Assembly (NCBI GenBank): GCA_001789555.1
Contig: MFZZ01000001.1
Location: 1 to 40,182 of the forward strand
DNA length: 40,182 nt
Source of the DNA: Candidatus Roizmanbacteria bacterium RIFCSPHIGHO2_12_FULL_38_13
GTDB taxonomy: Bacteria; Patescibacteriota; Microgenomatia; UBA1406; GWC2-37-13
Reading direction: 5' to 3'
Part shown: positions 1-10,234 of the stretch, piece by piece
Layout of the letters: each line of letters begins with the position of its first letter
Numbering within the stretch: the first letter of the stretch is position 1
Notes under the pieces: generated by a model
The model's database searches: none
The model's input: the letters and a program-made list of their open reading frames with translations, nothing else
What the model was told of the DNA's origin: nothing
Program-made: the position numbers and the translations under genes

Positions 1-268
1 AATATACTAAAGTTAATTACTTTTTTATGCGTTGCTAAATCATAGCAAAGACCATCAATTTCTAGATTACAATGACATACTTGACTTTACACTTATTAAG
101 TATAAAGACGCATCATAGCTGCGATGGAAAATGCGGTTGGTGATTCTCATAGAGATGAGAGTAGCATGAAAAGGGCAAAATAATGAAAAATAAAAGCAAT
201 GAAGCAATTATTAAATATTAACCTAAGTTATAATATTGCAGATTTCTTAGATGTAATAAAATTACAAC

Positions 269-1267
269 ATGGAATATAAAACGAGTCTTGTAACAGGAGG
301 GGCAGGATTTATCGGATCGCATGTTGCCGATCATTTATTAAAAATGGGTCACCGAGTTGTTGTTTTTGACGATCTTAGTGGAGGATTTAAAAAAAATATA
401 CCTACTAAGTCAATTTTTATTCGAGGTTCAATTAACAATCAGAAATTACTTGACAAATTATTTAATAAATATCAATTTGATTATGTTTATCATTTAGCAG
501 CCTATGCTGCAGAAGGATTGAGCCATTATATAAGAAGATTTAATTATGAGAATAATTTGATCGGCTCAATAAATCTTATCAATCTGTCGATTAAATATAA
601 TATAAAACATTTTGTATTCACTTCTTCAATTGCGGTCTATGGAACAAATCAACTTCCCATGCATGAAGACCTCTTCCCGCAACCTGAAGATCCGTATGGA
701 ATTGCTAAACTCGCTGTTGAACAAGATTTAAAAGCAGCAAATAAAGTCTTTGGATTGACCTATACTATTTTCCGTCCTCACAACGTTTATGGCGAAAGAC
801 AAAACCTATCAGATCCCTATAGGAATGTTGTTGGTATTTTTATTAAAAACATCTTAGCAGACAAACCGATGACAATTTATGGAAACGGGAAACAAAAGCG
901 AGCATTCTCATATATCTCTGACGTAGCTCCATATATATCTGAATGTACAGATATTACTAAAGCTAAAAATTCAATTTTTAATATCGGAGCTGAAACACCA
1001 TATTCTGTTCTTACATTGGCACACATAATTGCGAAAGCCTTTAATATTCAACCAAAAATTGAATTTCTCCCCCCACGCAAAGAGGTAAAGCATGCTTATT
1101 CTGATCATAAAAAAGTAAAAAAGGTATTTAAAATAAATAGCACTATAACTCTAGAAGAAGGTTTAAAGAAAATGGTTCTGTGGGTAAAGCAAAATGTACC
1201 AAACACTACAAAAAAATTTAAGGACATAGAAATTTATAAAAAAATACCTACTAATTGGAGACTCTGA
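269..1267 (+). CDS. NAD-dependent epimerase/dehydratase (UDP-glucose 4-epimerase-like, extended SDR)
   Basis: N-terminal Rossmann motif TGGAGFIGSHVADHLL; catalytic SDR residues S(SIAVYG) and YxxxK (YGIAK); RPHNVYGERQ segment typical of GalE-like SDRs. Confidence 0.9.
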   Translation: MEYKTSLVTGGAGFIGSHVADHLLKMGHRVVVFDDLSGGFKKNIPTKSIFIRGSINNQKLLDKLFNKYQFDYVYHLAAYAAEGLSHYIRRFNYENNLIGSINLINLSIKYNIKHFVFTSSIAVYGTNQLPMHEDLFPQPEDPYGIAKLAVEQDLKAANKVFGLTYTIFRPHNVYGERQNLSDPYRNVVGIFIKNILADKPMTIYGNGKQKRAFSYISDVAPYISECTDITKAKNSIFNIGAETPYSVLTLAHIIAKAFNIQPKIEFLPPRKEVKHAYSDHKKVKKVFKINSTITLEEGLKKMVLWVKQNVPNTTKKFKDIEIYKKIPTNWRL

Positions 1268-1279
1268 TTAAAAGATACA

Positions 1280-1876
1280 ATGAAATCAAACTATATCTTG
1301 TCAAATTTAATTGACCAAGTTATTGCTTTAATCATACTGTTACTATTATTGCCTTTGTTAGGTATATTGTATGTTTTAGTGAAATTGACTTCTCGAGGTT
1401 GTTTTATCTTTAAACAAAAAAGAATGGGTAAAGATATGAAGATATTTACTATTTATAAGATTAGAACGATGATTGAAGGAGCCGAAAGGTTACAAAATAA
1501 ATACAAAGAACTAAATCAGTATAATGATCCCATTTTTAAAATCCACGAAGATCCTCGTTATACAACTGTAGGGAAATTTTTAGCAAAAGCAGGTCTCGAC
1601 GAAATTCCCCAATTAATAAATATCCTCAAGGGCGATATGACAATTGTCGGCCCAAGACCGCTTCCTATTTCGGAGGGAAAAAAAGTACCTAAAAGATATA
1701 TTAAAAGATTTAAGGTCTTACCTGGAATAATACCTCCTTGGCTACGCGTCGGAAGTGAATCTCTCACTACAAATTTATGGCTCGAAGAAGATCTAAAATA
1801 TGTAAAAAACAAATCCTTGAAATACGATTCTGTTCTTTTTTTAAAAGGTATGATGCATTTAATAAAAGTATTATGA
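1280..1876 (+). CDS. Bacterial sugar transferase (undecaprenyl-phosphate sugar phosphotransferase, PF02397-like)
   Basis: N-terminal TM helix, then FKQKRMGKDMKIFTIYKIRTM, LDEIPQLINILKGDMTIVGPRP and LPGIIPPWLRVG motifs. Confidence 0.9.
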   Translation: MKSNYILSNLIDQVIALIILLLLLPLLGILYVLVKLTSRGCFIFKQKRMGKDMKIFTIYKIRTMIEGAERLQNKYKELNQYNDPIFKIHEDPRYTTVGKFLAKAGLDEIPQLINILKGDMTIVGPRPLPISEGKKVPKRYIKRFKVLPGIIPPWLRVGSESLTTNLWLEEDLKYVKNKSLKYDSVLFLKGMMHLIKVL

Positions 1877-2970
1877 AAAAAATAGCGATTTTTGGAATTA
1901 GAGGATATCAGATTATTTATAGTGGATATGAGATTTTCACTGAAAAATTAGTTAATCTATCAAATAAGACTGATTTTTTTTACATACTCTACACTCGCTC
2001 AAAATATCAAAAAAAAACAAATAATTCAGCAAATAATTTTCAAATATCCATTATGCCAACAGTGAGGGGTAAATATTTAGAAACCCCTTTTTATGCCTTT
2101 TTTACTACTCTTAATAGCTTGGTCAAGCCTATAAATATTATTCTATATCTAGGCACTGCAAATACTTTGTTTATCTTTCTACAAAAACTATTGAATAGAA
2201 AAACAATAGTGAATACCGCGGGGATTGATTGGGGAAAAAAACGTTGGTCACTTTTTGGAAGATGGTATCTTTTCTTTTGTGAAAAACTAACTGTATGGTT
2301 TGCTGATATAATAGTTTGCGATTCACAATCAGTCTTAAATTATTACAAAAAAAAATATCATCTTAAAAATCTAATCTTCATCCCATATGGTACTGACGTG
2401 AAATCAAGAAAATCTGGAAAAACTTTAAAAAAATTAAAACTAGAATCTAATAAGTACATATATGTTGTAGGTAGATTTTCTCCGGAAAATTGTCAAGAAG
2501 ATGTAATAAATGCATTTAAAAAAATTAAAACGAATTTTAAATGTGTAATAATCGGTGATAGTTTTTATGAAGATAAATATAAATCTTATTTGTATAAATT
2601 AGCCAAAAATGATAAACGTATTGTTTTTACAGGGATTCTTAATAGAAATCAATATGAAGAAATCGCCTCTAACTCTTACGCTTATGTTGAAACCAAAAGT
2701 ATTGGCGGAACACATCCTTCACTATTAGAGGCTATGGCTTTTGGAAAACCGGTAATTGCAAAAGATATTGAGGAAAATAAAGAAGTTGTTGATAAAAATG
2801 GATATCTTTATAGTAGAGCAAAGCCTTCCAGTTTAACAAATCAACTTGAATACTTACTGATTAATGTAAATAACGCTCAAAAAAAGGCATTAGATGGAAA
2901 AAAAAGAGTAAAGACACTTTATAATTGGCAATTAGTAATACGTAACTATGAATATATATTTAATAGTTAA
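1873..2970 (+). CDS. Glycosyltransferase (GT4-like with DUF1972-type N-terminus)
   Basis: MKKIAIFGIRGYQIIYSGYEIFTEKLV N-terminus; GTHPSLLEAMAFGKPVIAKDIEENKEV C-terminal GT4 motif. ATG at 1873 overlaps the preceding stop (ATGA); the ORF-track start at 1777 is inside the upstream gene. Confidence 0.85.
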   Translation: MKKIAIFGIRGYQIIYSGYEIFTEKLVNLSNKTDFFYILYTRSKYQKKTNNSANNFQISIMPTVRGKYLETPFYAFFTTLNSLVKPINIILYLGTANTLFIFLQKLLNRKTIVNTAGIDWGKKRWSLFGRWYLFFCEKLTVWFADIIVCDSQSVLNYYKKKYHLKNLIFIPYGTDVKSRKSGKTLKKLKLESNKYIYVVGRFSPENCQEDVINAFKKIKTNFKCVIIGDSFYEDKYKSYLYKLAKNDKRIVFTGILNRNQYEEIASNSYAYVETKSIGGTHPSLLEAMAFGKPVIAKDIEENKEVVDKNGYLYSRAKPSSLTNQLEYLLINVNNAQKKALDGKKRVKTLYNWQLVIRNYEYIFNS

Positions 2971-2990
2971 TATAACTTATTCTGTCGGTA

Positions 2991-4064
2991 ATGAAACCTA
3001 CTATTTCAATAATTACTCCAACATTTAACTTTGAAAGGTATATCGATAAATGCATTGAGTCTGTTCAACGTCAAACATTCTCTAACTGGGAGATGATTAT
3101 TGTAGATGATGGATCGTCAGATAATACTGTAAAAGTAGTAAAAAAATACTTATCTCTTGATCCTAGAATCAAATTAATTACTCATAAAAAAAACTGGGGA
3201 GTTAAGCAACTTAAAAAGACATACAATCAAGCTTTATTAAAATCAAAAGGTAAATATATTGCTATTCTTGAGGGTGACGACTTCTGGCCAGAATACAAAC
3301 TTGATAAACAGGTGAAAGATTTTGACAATAATAAAGTTGTTTTATCTTTCGGCGATAGTGTTTTTACAGATGGAAGCGGGAGAGGTTTCGACATATTAAC
3401 TTATAATCAAGACCGAGAAAAATTGAGCAACAATCCCATTAGCTCAATTTTGTACCTCTTTACTGATCTTAATTTTTATCTAAGCCCCGTCACTGTTCTA
3501 ATACGAAAAAGTGCGTTGTCTCATATTGGTGGATTTAAAAATAGTTCCGATTACTATTTTGTTGATTTCCCAACTTGGCTTCATTTATCTCTTGAAGGCA
3601 CTTTTGTATATAAAAAAGATATATTAGGTTTTTATAGGAGACATGAAAAGTCATCTTGGCTTGATTTTGCAAAACAAACTAGAGCTATGACAAGACAAGA
3701 GATGCAAACTACACTTTTATATTTTTTGAGTAAGAAAAGAATAAAATTTAAAAGAAAGTACACTTATAATAATTTTCAGAATATTATCAAAACGCAAAAA
3801 AAAATTATATCAAAAAAATATCAAAATCGAGAATTAAGTTTTCTTTTACATAATATGGCTTATGGAAAAGATAAATCGGTAATAAAGCACGTCTTTGTTA
3901 TATTTTCACAAAAAAATATTACAAATAAAATTAAATTTATTAGTTTTTTAGCCTTATTAATAATACCATTGCGTAAATGGATAATGTCTATTCTATTTTT
4001 AATTAAATTGAATTTTTATAGATATAACCAATTTAAAAATGCCCCCAATTCTATTAACGGCTAA
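2991..4064 (+). CDS. Family 2 glycosyltransferase
   Basis: ISIITPTFNFERYIDKCIESVQRQTFSNWEMIIVDDGSSDNT and ILEGDDFW (DxD-like) motifs. Confidence 0.92.
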   Translation: MKPTISIITPTFNFERYIDKCIESVQRQTFSNWEMIIVDDGSSDNTVKVVKKYLSLDPRIKLITHKKNWGVKQLKKTYNQALLKSKGKYIAILEGDDFWPEYKLDKQVKDFDNNKVVLSFGDSVFTDGSGRGFDILTYNQDREKLSNNPISSILYLFTDLNFYLSPVTVLIRKSALSHIGGFKNSSDYYFVDFPTWLHLSLEGTFVYKKDILGFYRRHEKSSWLDFAKQTRAMTRQEMQTTLLYFLSKKRIKFKRKYTYNNFQNIIKTQKKIISKKYQNRELSFLLHNMAYGKDKSVIKHVFVIFSQKNITNKIKFISFLALLIIPLRKWIMSILFLIKLNFYRYNQFKNAPNSING

Positions 4065-5358
4065 AAGCAAATTCTGAAAATCCTCCCCACCCTAACTGTT
4101 TTATATACTCTAACCTTTCTAGTAACACTTCTTTATTTGGATATACACTGTATAAACATGTTGAATCGACTCTATAATAATAATCTAAACAGTATTTTAT
4201 TTTTGACATTTCAGAGTAATATTTTTTAATATAATCAACACCTTTCAGATAGTTTTGTCCAATTGAAAATATTAATACAAAGCTAAATAGCAATATAAAA
4301 AGATCGTGGGAAAAAAATTTTATTTTGTAGTTTCCAACTAGATAATAAAAAACTTCAATTGTCGATATAAACATTAAAGATGAGTATACGATATACCTGC
4401 TTGATAATGCTTGAGTTGTACCAAATCCCGCTCTAGCAACTGCTATTGCTAAAATAGATAATAAAGAAAAAAGAAATATCATTAACCATGGAATACAGCT
4501 TTTGATCAAACTTCGTTTCTTTAGTAACGAATTTAAATTAAATAGTGCAATCAAAAAAATCATAATGCCAATTAGTGCAGAAATCCCAATTTCACTAATA
4601 AATAGCACACTTCCAATTTGGCCAAAAAAATAAGTTAAAAAATCCAATGGGTTTTGAAAAAAATACATTAGTGAAGGATGATATATCGGTTTAGAATAAT
4701 TAATAAAATAGATGAGATAAGTCATCAACGATAACAACATCCAAAATATTAAAAAAAGAAATTGACGGCGATAAAAAATCAAAATACCTCCAACAATCCA
4801 GATTAATAAACCGTTAATATGAGAATAGGAGCCGATAATTGACAAAAATACTGCGAATATCTTCGAAAGAGTAGCTGTCGTACCAAGTAAAGGCAAATTT
4901 AATAAATATATTGTCATCAGCATAGCTAATATGGTAAGATGAAACTCATTCATACCTGTAAACCAACCTTCGTACTGAATAGGAGAAAAAACAATCCATG
5001 AAAGCATAAACTGTAAATATATGCAAAAATACTTATTTTTACATATATTTTGCATGAACAAAGCAAGAAAAAAATAAATTGCGCACAATAATATAAAACT
5101 TATCCAATAAATATTTTTAATATTCCAGTTCGTCAAAAAGGCTAAACTGATTTGAATAAGTCTTGGAAATAAAATTCTATGTTCATTGTGTTGAGCAATC
5201 AGATCAAATATCGAAATTTCTGCATGAATAACCTTTTGAAATAATGGCACCATTTCCCACTGATCTTGATATGGAACATTTATGGAATAATTTTTTATGA
5301 AAAAAATGGTCAAGATTATTGGGAAAAGAGAACCCAGTTGTATAATTCGTTTTATCAT
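4054..5358 (-). CDS. Polytopic membrane protein, unknown function (glycosyltransferase/polymer-assembly-like)
   Basis: 434-aa ORF with many hydrophobic segments inside a polysaccharide cluster; 11-bp convergent overlap with the GT2 gene. Confidence 0.7.
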   Translation of the reverse strand: MIKRIIQLGSLFPIILTIFFIKNYSINVPYQDQWEMVPLFQKVIHAEISIFDLIAQHNEHRILFPRLIQISLAFLTNWNIKNIYWISFILLCAIYFFLALFMQNICKNKYFCIYLQFMLSWIVFSPIQYEGWFTGMNEFHLTILAMLMTIYLLNLPLLGTTATLSKIFAVFLSIIGSYSHINGLLIWIVGGILIFYRRQFLFLIFWMLLSLMTYLIYFINYSKPIYHPSLMYFFQNPLDFLTYFFGQIGSVLFISEIGISALIGIMIFLIALFNLNSLLKKRSLIKSCIPWLMIFLFSLLSILAIAVARAGFGTTQALSSRYIVYSSLMFISTIEVFYYLVGNYKIKFFSHDLFILLFSFVLIFSIGQNYLKGVDYIKKYYSEMSKIKYCLDYYYRVDSTCLYSVYPNKEVLLERLEYIKQLGWGGFSEFAFSR

Positions 5359-5456
5359 ATATTATGATAAGTAAATAATTCCTCTTACAAAAATTTGAGT
5401 TTTTTTAATTCTTTAGAATTGTATTATTTACGATACCTATTTCAAAATTAGTTGAT

Positions 5457-6698
5457 ATGAATAGCATAATATACAATTTATTCCTCCTTGCTATTTTTTT
5501 TCAATTAATTCCTAATGTAAATATATTTGGAACAAATCATTTATTTTTTACCACTAACTTTTTTAGTCTTTCAATAATAATTTTGCTTGGAATCTATTTA
5601 TTTTCTAAGCCCAATTCTAATTCAAAACTTAAACCGAGATATGAAATATTGCTTGTACTGATTTTTTTAGCTACTCAAGCGATTTCTTTTATTAATGCGT
5701 TAAATATCCAAGCTTTTATATTAATATTTATTAGCTTGAGTGCAGGAGTATTAATTTTTTTTATTTCAAAATTAATTTTGAATGAGGATGAAAAAAATGT
5801 CTATGATGTGAAGTTGCAAAGGCTTAACACCGTGGTTATATTCGCCTGCATTGTTAATATTATTTTCCAATCACTATTATTAGTTTATCCCGATCTGATA
5901 ATCCCATTTATTCGACAGTATTTATCATTTAATTTATCCGAAGTTATATTCTTACATTTTAGTAAAAATAAATTGTATACAAATTTTTCTGTCGAATTAA
6001 TCCTTCCTTTACTTTTTGTTTTTATTATAAATCATAAAGGTTTAAAGTTAAAACTATTTTCATTTTTTTTATTAATAATAATTTTTACACTTTCTTTTTT
6101 ATCTAACTTTAGATATAGAATATTGGGTTATTTTTTTGCATTTTTTTCGTCAATTTTTTTATACTGGAATAGTGTAAAAAATATACACAAGCATATTTTT
6201 ATCTACGGTATTTTCTCTATCATTGTTGTTTCTATTATTTCTTCAATATTTAATTCTAAAACTGTCATTAATCGCTTTACTGACATAGAAGAGTATCAAA
6301 AATACAGCACAATCCAATTTAGATTACATATGTATACTATTGCCTTTGAGCTGGGATCATCAAATCTATTTGGTGTCGGGTTAGGTAATATGTATGATTA
6401 TCTTCAAAAAAAAACTCTTAATGAAATAAGTAATAATCCAACAAATTATGCTTTAACTGGTGGAGCTCATAACATTTTTTTTCAAACGTTTGCCGAAACA
6501 GGATTAATTGGTTTACTTAGTCTTGTAATACTGATAATTTTTTGGCTTCTAAAAGATATTAGAACACTCAATATAGCTACCGGTAGGAACAAAGTCTATA
6601 TCCCAATGTTTTGGACACTTATTGTAATTAGCCAATTTATCTCATCTTATAATACGACTTTTTATATTTTTTTCTTTTTATTAAGAGGATTGATTTGA
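5457..6698 (+). CDS. O-antigen ligase/polymerase (Wzy/WaaL-like) membrane protein
   Basis: Polytopic; FRLHMYTIAFELGSSNLFGVGLGNMYDYL ... GGAHNIFFQTFAETGLIGLL matches the H-N-x(n)-E-x-G-L/I-G-L pattern of O-antigen ligase domains. Confidence 0.85.
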   Translation: MNSIIYNLFLLAIFFQLIPNVNIFGTNHLFFTTNFFSLSIIILLGIYLFSKPNSNSKLKPRYEILLVLIFLATQAISFINALNIQAFILIFISLSAGVLIFFISKLILNEDEKNVYDVKLQRLNTVVIFACIVNIIFQSLLLVYPDLIIPFIRQYLSFNLSEVIFLHFSKNKLYTNFSVELILPLLFVFIINHKGLKLKLFSFFLLIIIFTLSFLSNFRYRILGYFFAFFSSIFLYWNSVKNIHKHIFIYGIFSIIVVSIISSIFNSKTVINRFTDIEEYQKYSTIQFRLHMYTIAFELGSSNLFGVGLGNMYDYLQKKTLNEISNNPTNYALTGGAHNIFFQTFAETGLIGLLSLVILIIFWLLKDIRTLNIATGRNKVYIPMFWTLIVISQFISSYNTTFYIFFFLLRGLI

Positions 6699-6699
6699 C

Positions 6700-9225
6700 C
6701 TAGCTATTATAAATCGCTGTATTTGCTGCAAAATAGGACGGCGTAGGATTTTGAAATGAGTCAAACATTGGTTGATTCTTTTCCCCCGGTGTGCCAAAAA
6801 ATGTAAAATCTTCTACTCCCTCTTCAAACGATGCTTCCAGAATTGACTTTGTAATTTTTGCTTTTAATTCTGGTTGCATATTAAGATCGACACCTTCGGG
6901 AGAAAGATCAAATTCTGTTATATTAACTTTAATGCCAGCAGATATATATTTCTTAAGTTGCGTGCGATAATTTTCAATTAACTGTTTAAATTTTGTTGGA
7001 TCAGAAAAATCAGATAAATGGAGATGCAACTGAAATCCTGCCTCAACAGGCATACCTTCATCATGAATTTGCTTTACAATTCTAAAAAATTTAGGTTCTT
7101 TTTCTCCATTCCACCATCGAGTTCCTGGTATTTCTATTCCAAAATCGTTTAATATCAATTTAGCATTGGGGTCCGTTTGATAAGCCGTTCGAAACATCTC
7201 CAGAACCCATTGAGATGGATCTCCTAATTTATCTTGCCAAAATCTACTTTTTGTATCCCAAGGATTACCCCAAGCCTCATTAACTACAACATATTTATTA
7301 ATTTGTCCAGCATAGTGCTCCATTACTTCTTTTATATGATCTGTAGCTAGCGTTCTATATTCTTGTGAGGTAAAATCTCCATTTATCAACCAAGCTGGAA
7401 GGGCGTATTGTAAGCCCCAAATTATATGATAAAATTGAATATCTTCTATTCCTTCTGCTTTTAAGCGCTTTAATTCTTTGTCGTAAACTGAAAAATTAAA
7501 TCGGTCGCTGCTTGGACGAAATGCTACGCTATAATTTGGATCCTCCCAATGTCCGTCAGGTAGTGAATAACCATTAAAGTCTTTAATAGCATTAATATAT
7601 CTAGATATCATATGAACATTACCAGCCAGTCTAGTCATTTTGCCTTTTATATCAGCCATTTTACCAATTGTCGCCGTTTCCCATTTTATATTTTCCCCAG
7701 AGTTAATATTGCCAATAAGTAAAGGCACATTTCCATATAAGGCAATTGCCAATACTGAGCCATGTTTGTCTGTAATTGAACTAAATCTAATGTTATCCTC
7801 TACCGCTTTTGCATCCACTCCCAGAGATGAGGCAAATACATTAATATTTGCTTTTAAAATTGCGCTATCTGGTAGCTCCAACCACTCCCCACCTTGCGCT
7901 ACATTTGGCAAATACAACCTTTTCTCAACAACAACTTCTTCTCCATCAGCTTCTTGACCATCCAGGGCTGCAAAATAATTATTGCCTTCTCGATAATATC
8001 TCCAATCATCTGCTGGCGTTGTTCCCGTTGAAATTAGCTGGACTTTTTCTTCTTGTGATGGGGGTGGAATTTTTGGAGCAAACTGATTTTCAGATTCCAA
8101 GCTTGGGAGACATACTTTTGTTTTTAACAATTTGTTAATTTCTCCAGCAAGCTCTGAAGTACCTTTGCCTGCGACCGCTGTTATGGCGCCGGCCATATCT
8201 TCTGCTTCTTGACCATACATTGTTCCCAGTCCTTCTGGAGTTACAAATCCAACTCCTTTTACTTTTATTCCTGCTTCGTCGTTCGAAAATCTTGTTATTG
8301 TAAAAATTTCAGGTCTTTTTTTATCTTGTGGATTCAGAAATCTACAAATTATATCTATGTCGCCAGTTGTTTTATCAACACGACGATAAAAGTTACATAC
8401 GGAAGTTCCACCTACAAGACTGCAGATGTTTATGTTTTGTGTACTTTGCTCTTCAGCATCCAGACCATAAAAGGCCGTCATTGTTATTGCTCTTTGCCAA
8501 GCATCTAATGGAGATTCATCAAATATTGGCTTTCCTTCCTTAATTGGTTTGTTCCAAGCTTCTGCAAGTGTTTCTTCACCTCCAACACCTCTTGAAAATA
8601 ATTCTACTAATGAATCTATTGGGTATTCTGTAAAAGCTACTGGTAACCCTTTTGGTTCTGTAACATAAGTTGGTTTAAGTCTATCAGGAACTTCGTTTGG
8701 ATCTGTGATAAAGACAGTACGACCTTCAATATTTGTTGCAACCCAATCGTTTATTGTTGCATCATTTGGATTTTCAGCTATCGCTTTAGGAATAATATTT
8801 TTACCGTCATCAACAATTTCACCTCCTGCCCATGTGTTTGGGTCTCCATTTCGTCCCTCCACATCTCTTGTGTCAACTCTTAATACACTTCCTATCGGTG
8901 TTTTTCGTGCCCTACCTGTAGCTTCGGGTTGATCACGAACGTTAATATCCTCAATAAAACGAAGCAATGTTTTGTTTATATAAGGATTCAGATCAAGAAC
9001 TTCTCCCTCAACTATTGGAAGATTACCAAAACCTGATGCGGCTGGTTCAATTTCTTGAGTCGCGGTAGATCCTTGTGCGCCATCCTGTGCCAATGCCGCT
9101 AGAGCAAAACCAGTTGCAGTAGCTCCTGCAAGCCTTAAAAAACCTCTTCTGCTCAAGATTGGTCCTTGTTGTGTTGATTTTCCCGTTGGGTTTGGTTCTG
9201 GTCGTGGACTTAAAATTTCTGCCAT
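6700..9225 (-). CDS. Tat-targeted glycoside hydrolase family 10 (endo-beta-1,4-xylanase-like) with SH3b-like and unassigned N-terminal regions
   Basis: LSRRGFLRLAGATATGFALAALAQ twin-arginine signal; SH3b-like NVRDQPEATGRARKTPIGSVLRV; C-terminal GH10 features YHIIWG..., acid/base KYVVVNEAWG, nucleophile KVNITEFDLS. Confidence 0.85.
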   Translation of the reverse strand: MAEILSPRPEPNPTGKSTQQGPILSRRGFLRLAGATATGFALAALAQDGAQGSTATQEIEPAASGFGNLPIVEGEVLDLNPYINKTLLRFIEDINVRDQPEATGRARKTPIGSVLRVDTRDVEGRNGDPNTWAGGEIVDDGKNIIPKAIAENPNDATINDWVATNIEGRTVFITDPNEVPDRLKPTYVTEPKGLPVAFTEYPIDSLVELFSRGVGGEETLAEAWNKPIKEGKPIFDESPLDAWQRAITMTAFYGLDAEEQSTQNINICSLVGGTSVCNFYRRVDKTTGDIDIICRFLNPQDKKRPEIFTITRFSNDEAGIKVKGVGFVTPEGLGTMYGQEAEDMAGAITAVAGKGTSELAGEINKLLKTKVCLPSLESENQFAPKIPPPSQEEKVQLISTGTTPADDWRYYREGNNYFAALDGQEADGEEVVVEKRLYLPNVAQGGEWLELPDSAILKANINVFASSLGVDAKAVEDNIRFSSITDKHGSVLAIALYGNVPLLIGNINSGENIKWETATIGKMADIKGKMTRLAGNVHMISRYINAIKDFNGYSLPDGHWEDPNYSVAFRPSSDRFNFSVYDKELKRLKAEGIEDIQFYHIIWGLQYALPAWLINGDFTSQEYRTLATDHIKEVMEHYAGQINKYVVVNEAWGNPWDTKSRFWQDKLGDPSQWVLEMFRTAYQTDPNAKLILNDFGIEIPGTRWWNGEKEPKFFRIVKQIHDEGMPVEAGFQLHLHLSDFSDPTKFKQLIENYRTQLKKYISAGIKVNITEFDLSPEGVDLNMQPELKAKITKSILEASFEEGVEDFTFFGTPGEKNQPMFDSFQNPTPSYFAANTAIYNS

Positions 9226-9404
9226 AATTGTATATACGATGTAAGTGTGTAACCTATAGTATAGAACACAGTATATAATATATCAATCTCCATCAAACCA
9301 TAAAACAACTAAATATGTATATTTAATGCGTATAAAATATCCTGTAGAAATATGGGAGTTGTTTATTTTATATGTAGAATTTTTGGTACGTACTCTAAAC
9401 TCAA

Positions 9405-10154
9405 CTACACAACCAACTTATGTTTTTTATTCAAAAAACAATAAAATTCCGGATCTACGTTTAATGGATTTACAAAAACGGGGACATAATCCTCGTTTTT
9501 TTTGAGATTTAAAACTTTCTTTTCACGCTCATTCAAGGAACGAAAGTCTGAAAAATTCAGTTTATATTTTGATTGTTCAATTTGGGTTACCGGTTTATCA
9601 GCCTTATATAAAAACTTAGGAAAAACTTCAGATTTGTGAGTGCGGACAATATTGTAGAAATCCGACATTATCCGATTTACGTCCTCGAGATAGTCACCTG
9701 ATTTTTGGTACTCAAGAGTCACTCCAACAGGATGATGGCCCGTCAAATACTGTTTATTATATTGGGAATCGCTGTCCCAGATTATATGTTTTGCGGATAC
9801 ATAGCTACATGCTGTAATAGCCTTGTCGTCAATAGTATTGATAAACATGCAGTCGTCAAGAAGTTTAGTTTGCATAACTTGAGTAGTATGAATATCATAA
9901 ACAACATCATATCCATTAAAACGTTTTTTCAGGATTGCGGCTCTTTTTTCTTCGTAAGATTTTGCCCATTTAGCATTAAAGGACCGATTAAGATCAGATT
10001 CTATAAATCTTTGATTCAACATCATGGCTTCGGGATTACCAATAACAACCTCCCATTCCGTATTTCTCAATCTGCCATAAGGTTGGGTCAAAAAAAGATG
10101 TAATCCAGCAAGCTCATTGCCGTGAGTGCATACTACAAAAAGGATTTTTTTCAT
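9405..10154 (-). CDS. Succinylglutamate desuccinylase/aspartoacylase (AstE/AspA) family metallocarboxypeptidase-like protein
   Basis: VVCTHGNELAG (HxxE zinc motif), IGNPEAMMLNQRFIESDLNRSF, DVVYDIHTT (zinc His). Confidence 0.85.
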   Translation of the reverse strand: MKKILFVVCTHGNELAGLHLFLTQPYGRLRNTEWEVVIGNPEAMMLNQRFIESDLNRSFNAKWAKSYEEKRAAILKKRFNGYDVVYDIHTTQVMQTKLLDDCMFINTIDDKAITACSYVSAKHIIWDSDSQYNKQYLTGHHPVGVTLEYQKSGDYLEDVNRIMSDFYNIVRTHKSEVFPKFLYKADKPVTQIEQSKYKLNFSDFRSLNEREKKVLNLKKNEDYVPVFVNPLNVDPEFYCFLNKKHKLVV

Positions 10155-10234
10155 TCAATGAATAGAGTATAGAAAGGAAAATCCTTAAATAGAATGACAA
10201 AAATGACAGGAAAGTTGACTAAAGAAGTTTTAAA

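Noticed and set aside
1-268. Possible riboswitch or short ORF (CTCATAGAGATGAG hairpin near 147) upstream of the epimerase
   Set aside because: A single 5-bp hairpin and a 19-codon frame are not enough; no known riboswitch core recognised.
1777-1872. N-terminal extension of the GT4 ORF (start at 1777)
   Set aside because: Lies inside the sugar transferase gene in another frame; the natural start is the ATGA-coupled ATG at 1873.
8209-8508. Multiple plus-strand ORFs within the GH10 gene (7640-8932)
   Set aside because: Antisense to a long, motif-bearing minus-strand CDS; no domain features or plausible initiation context.
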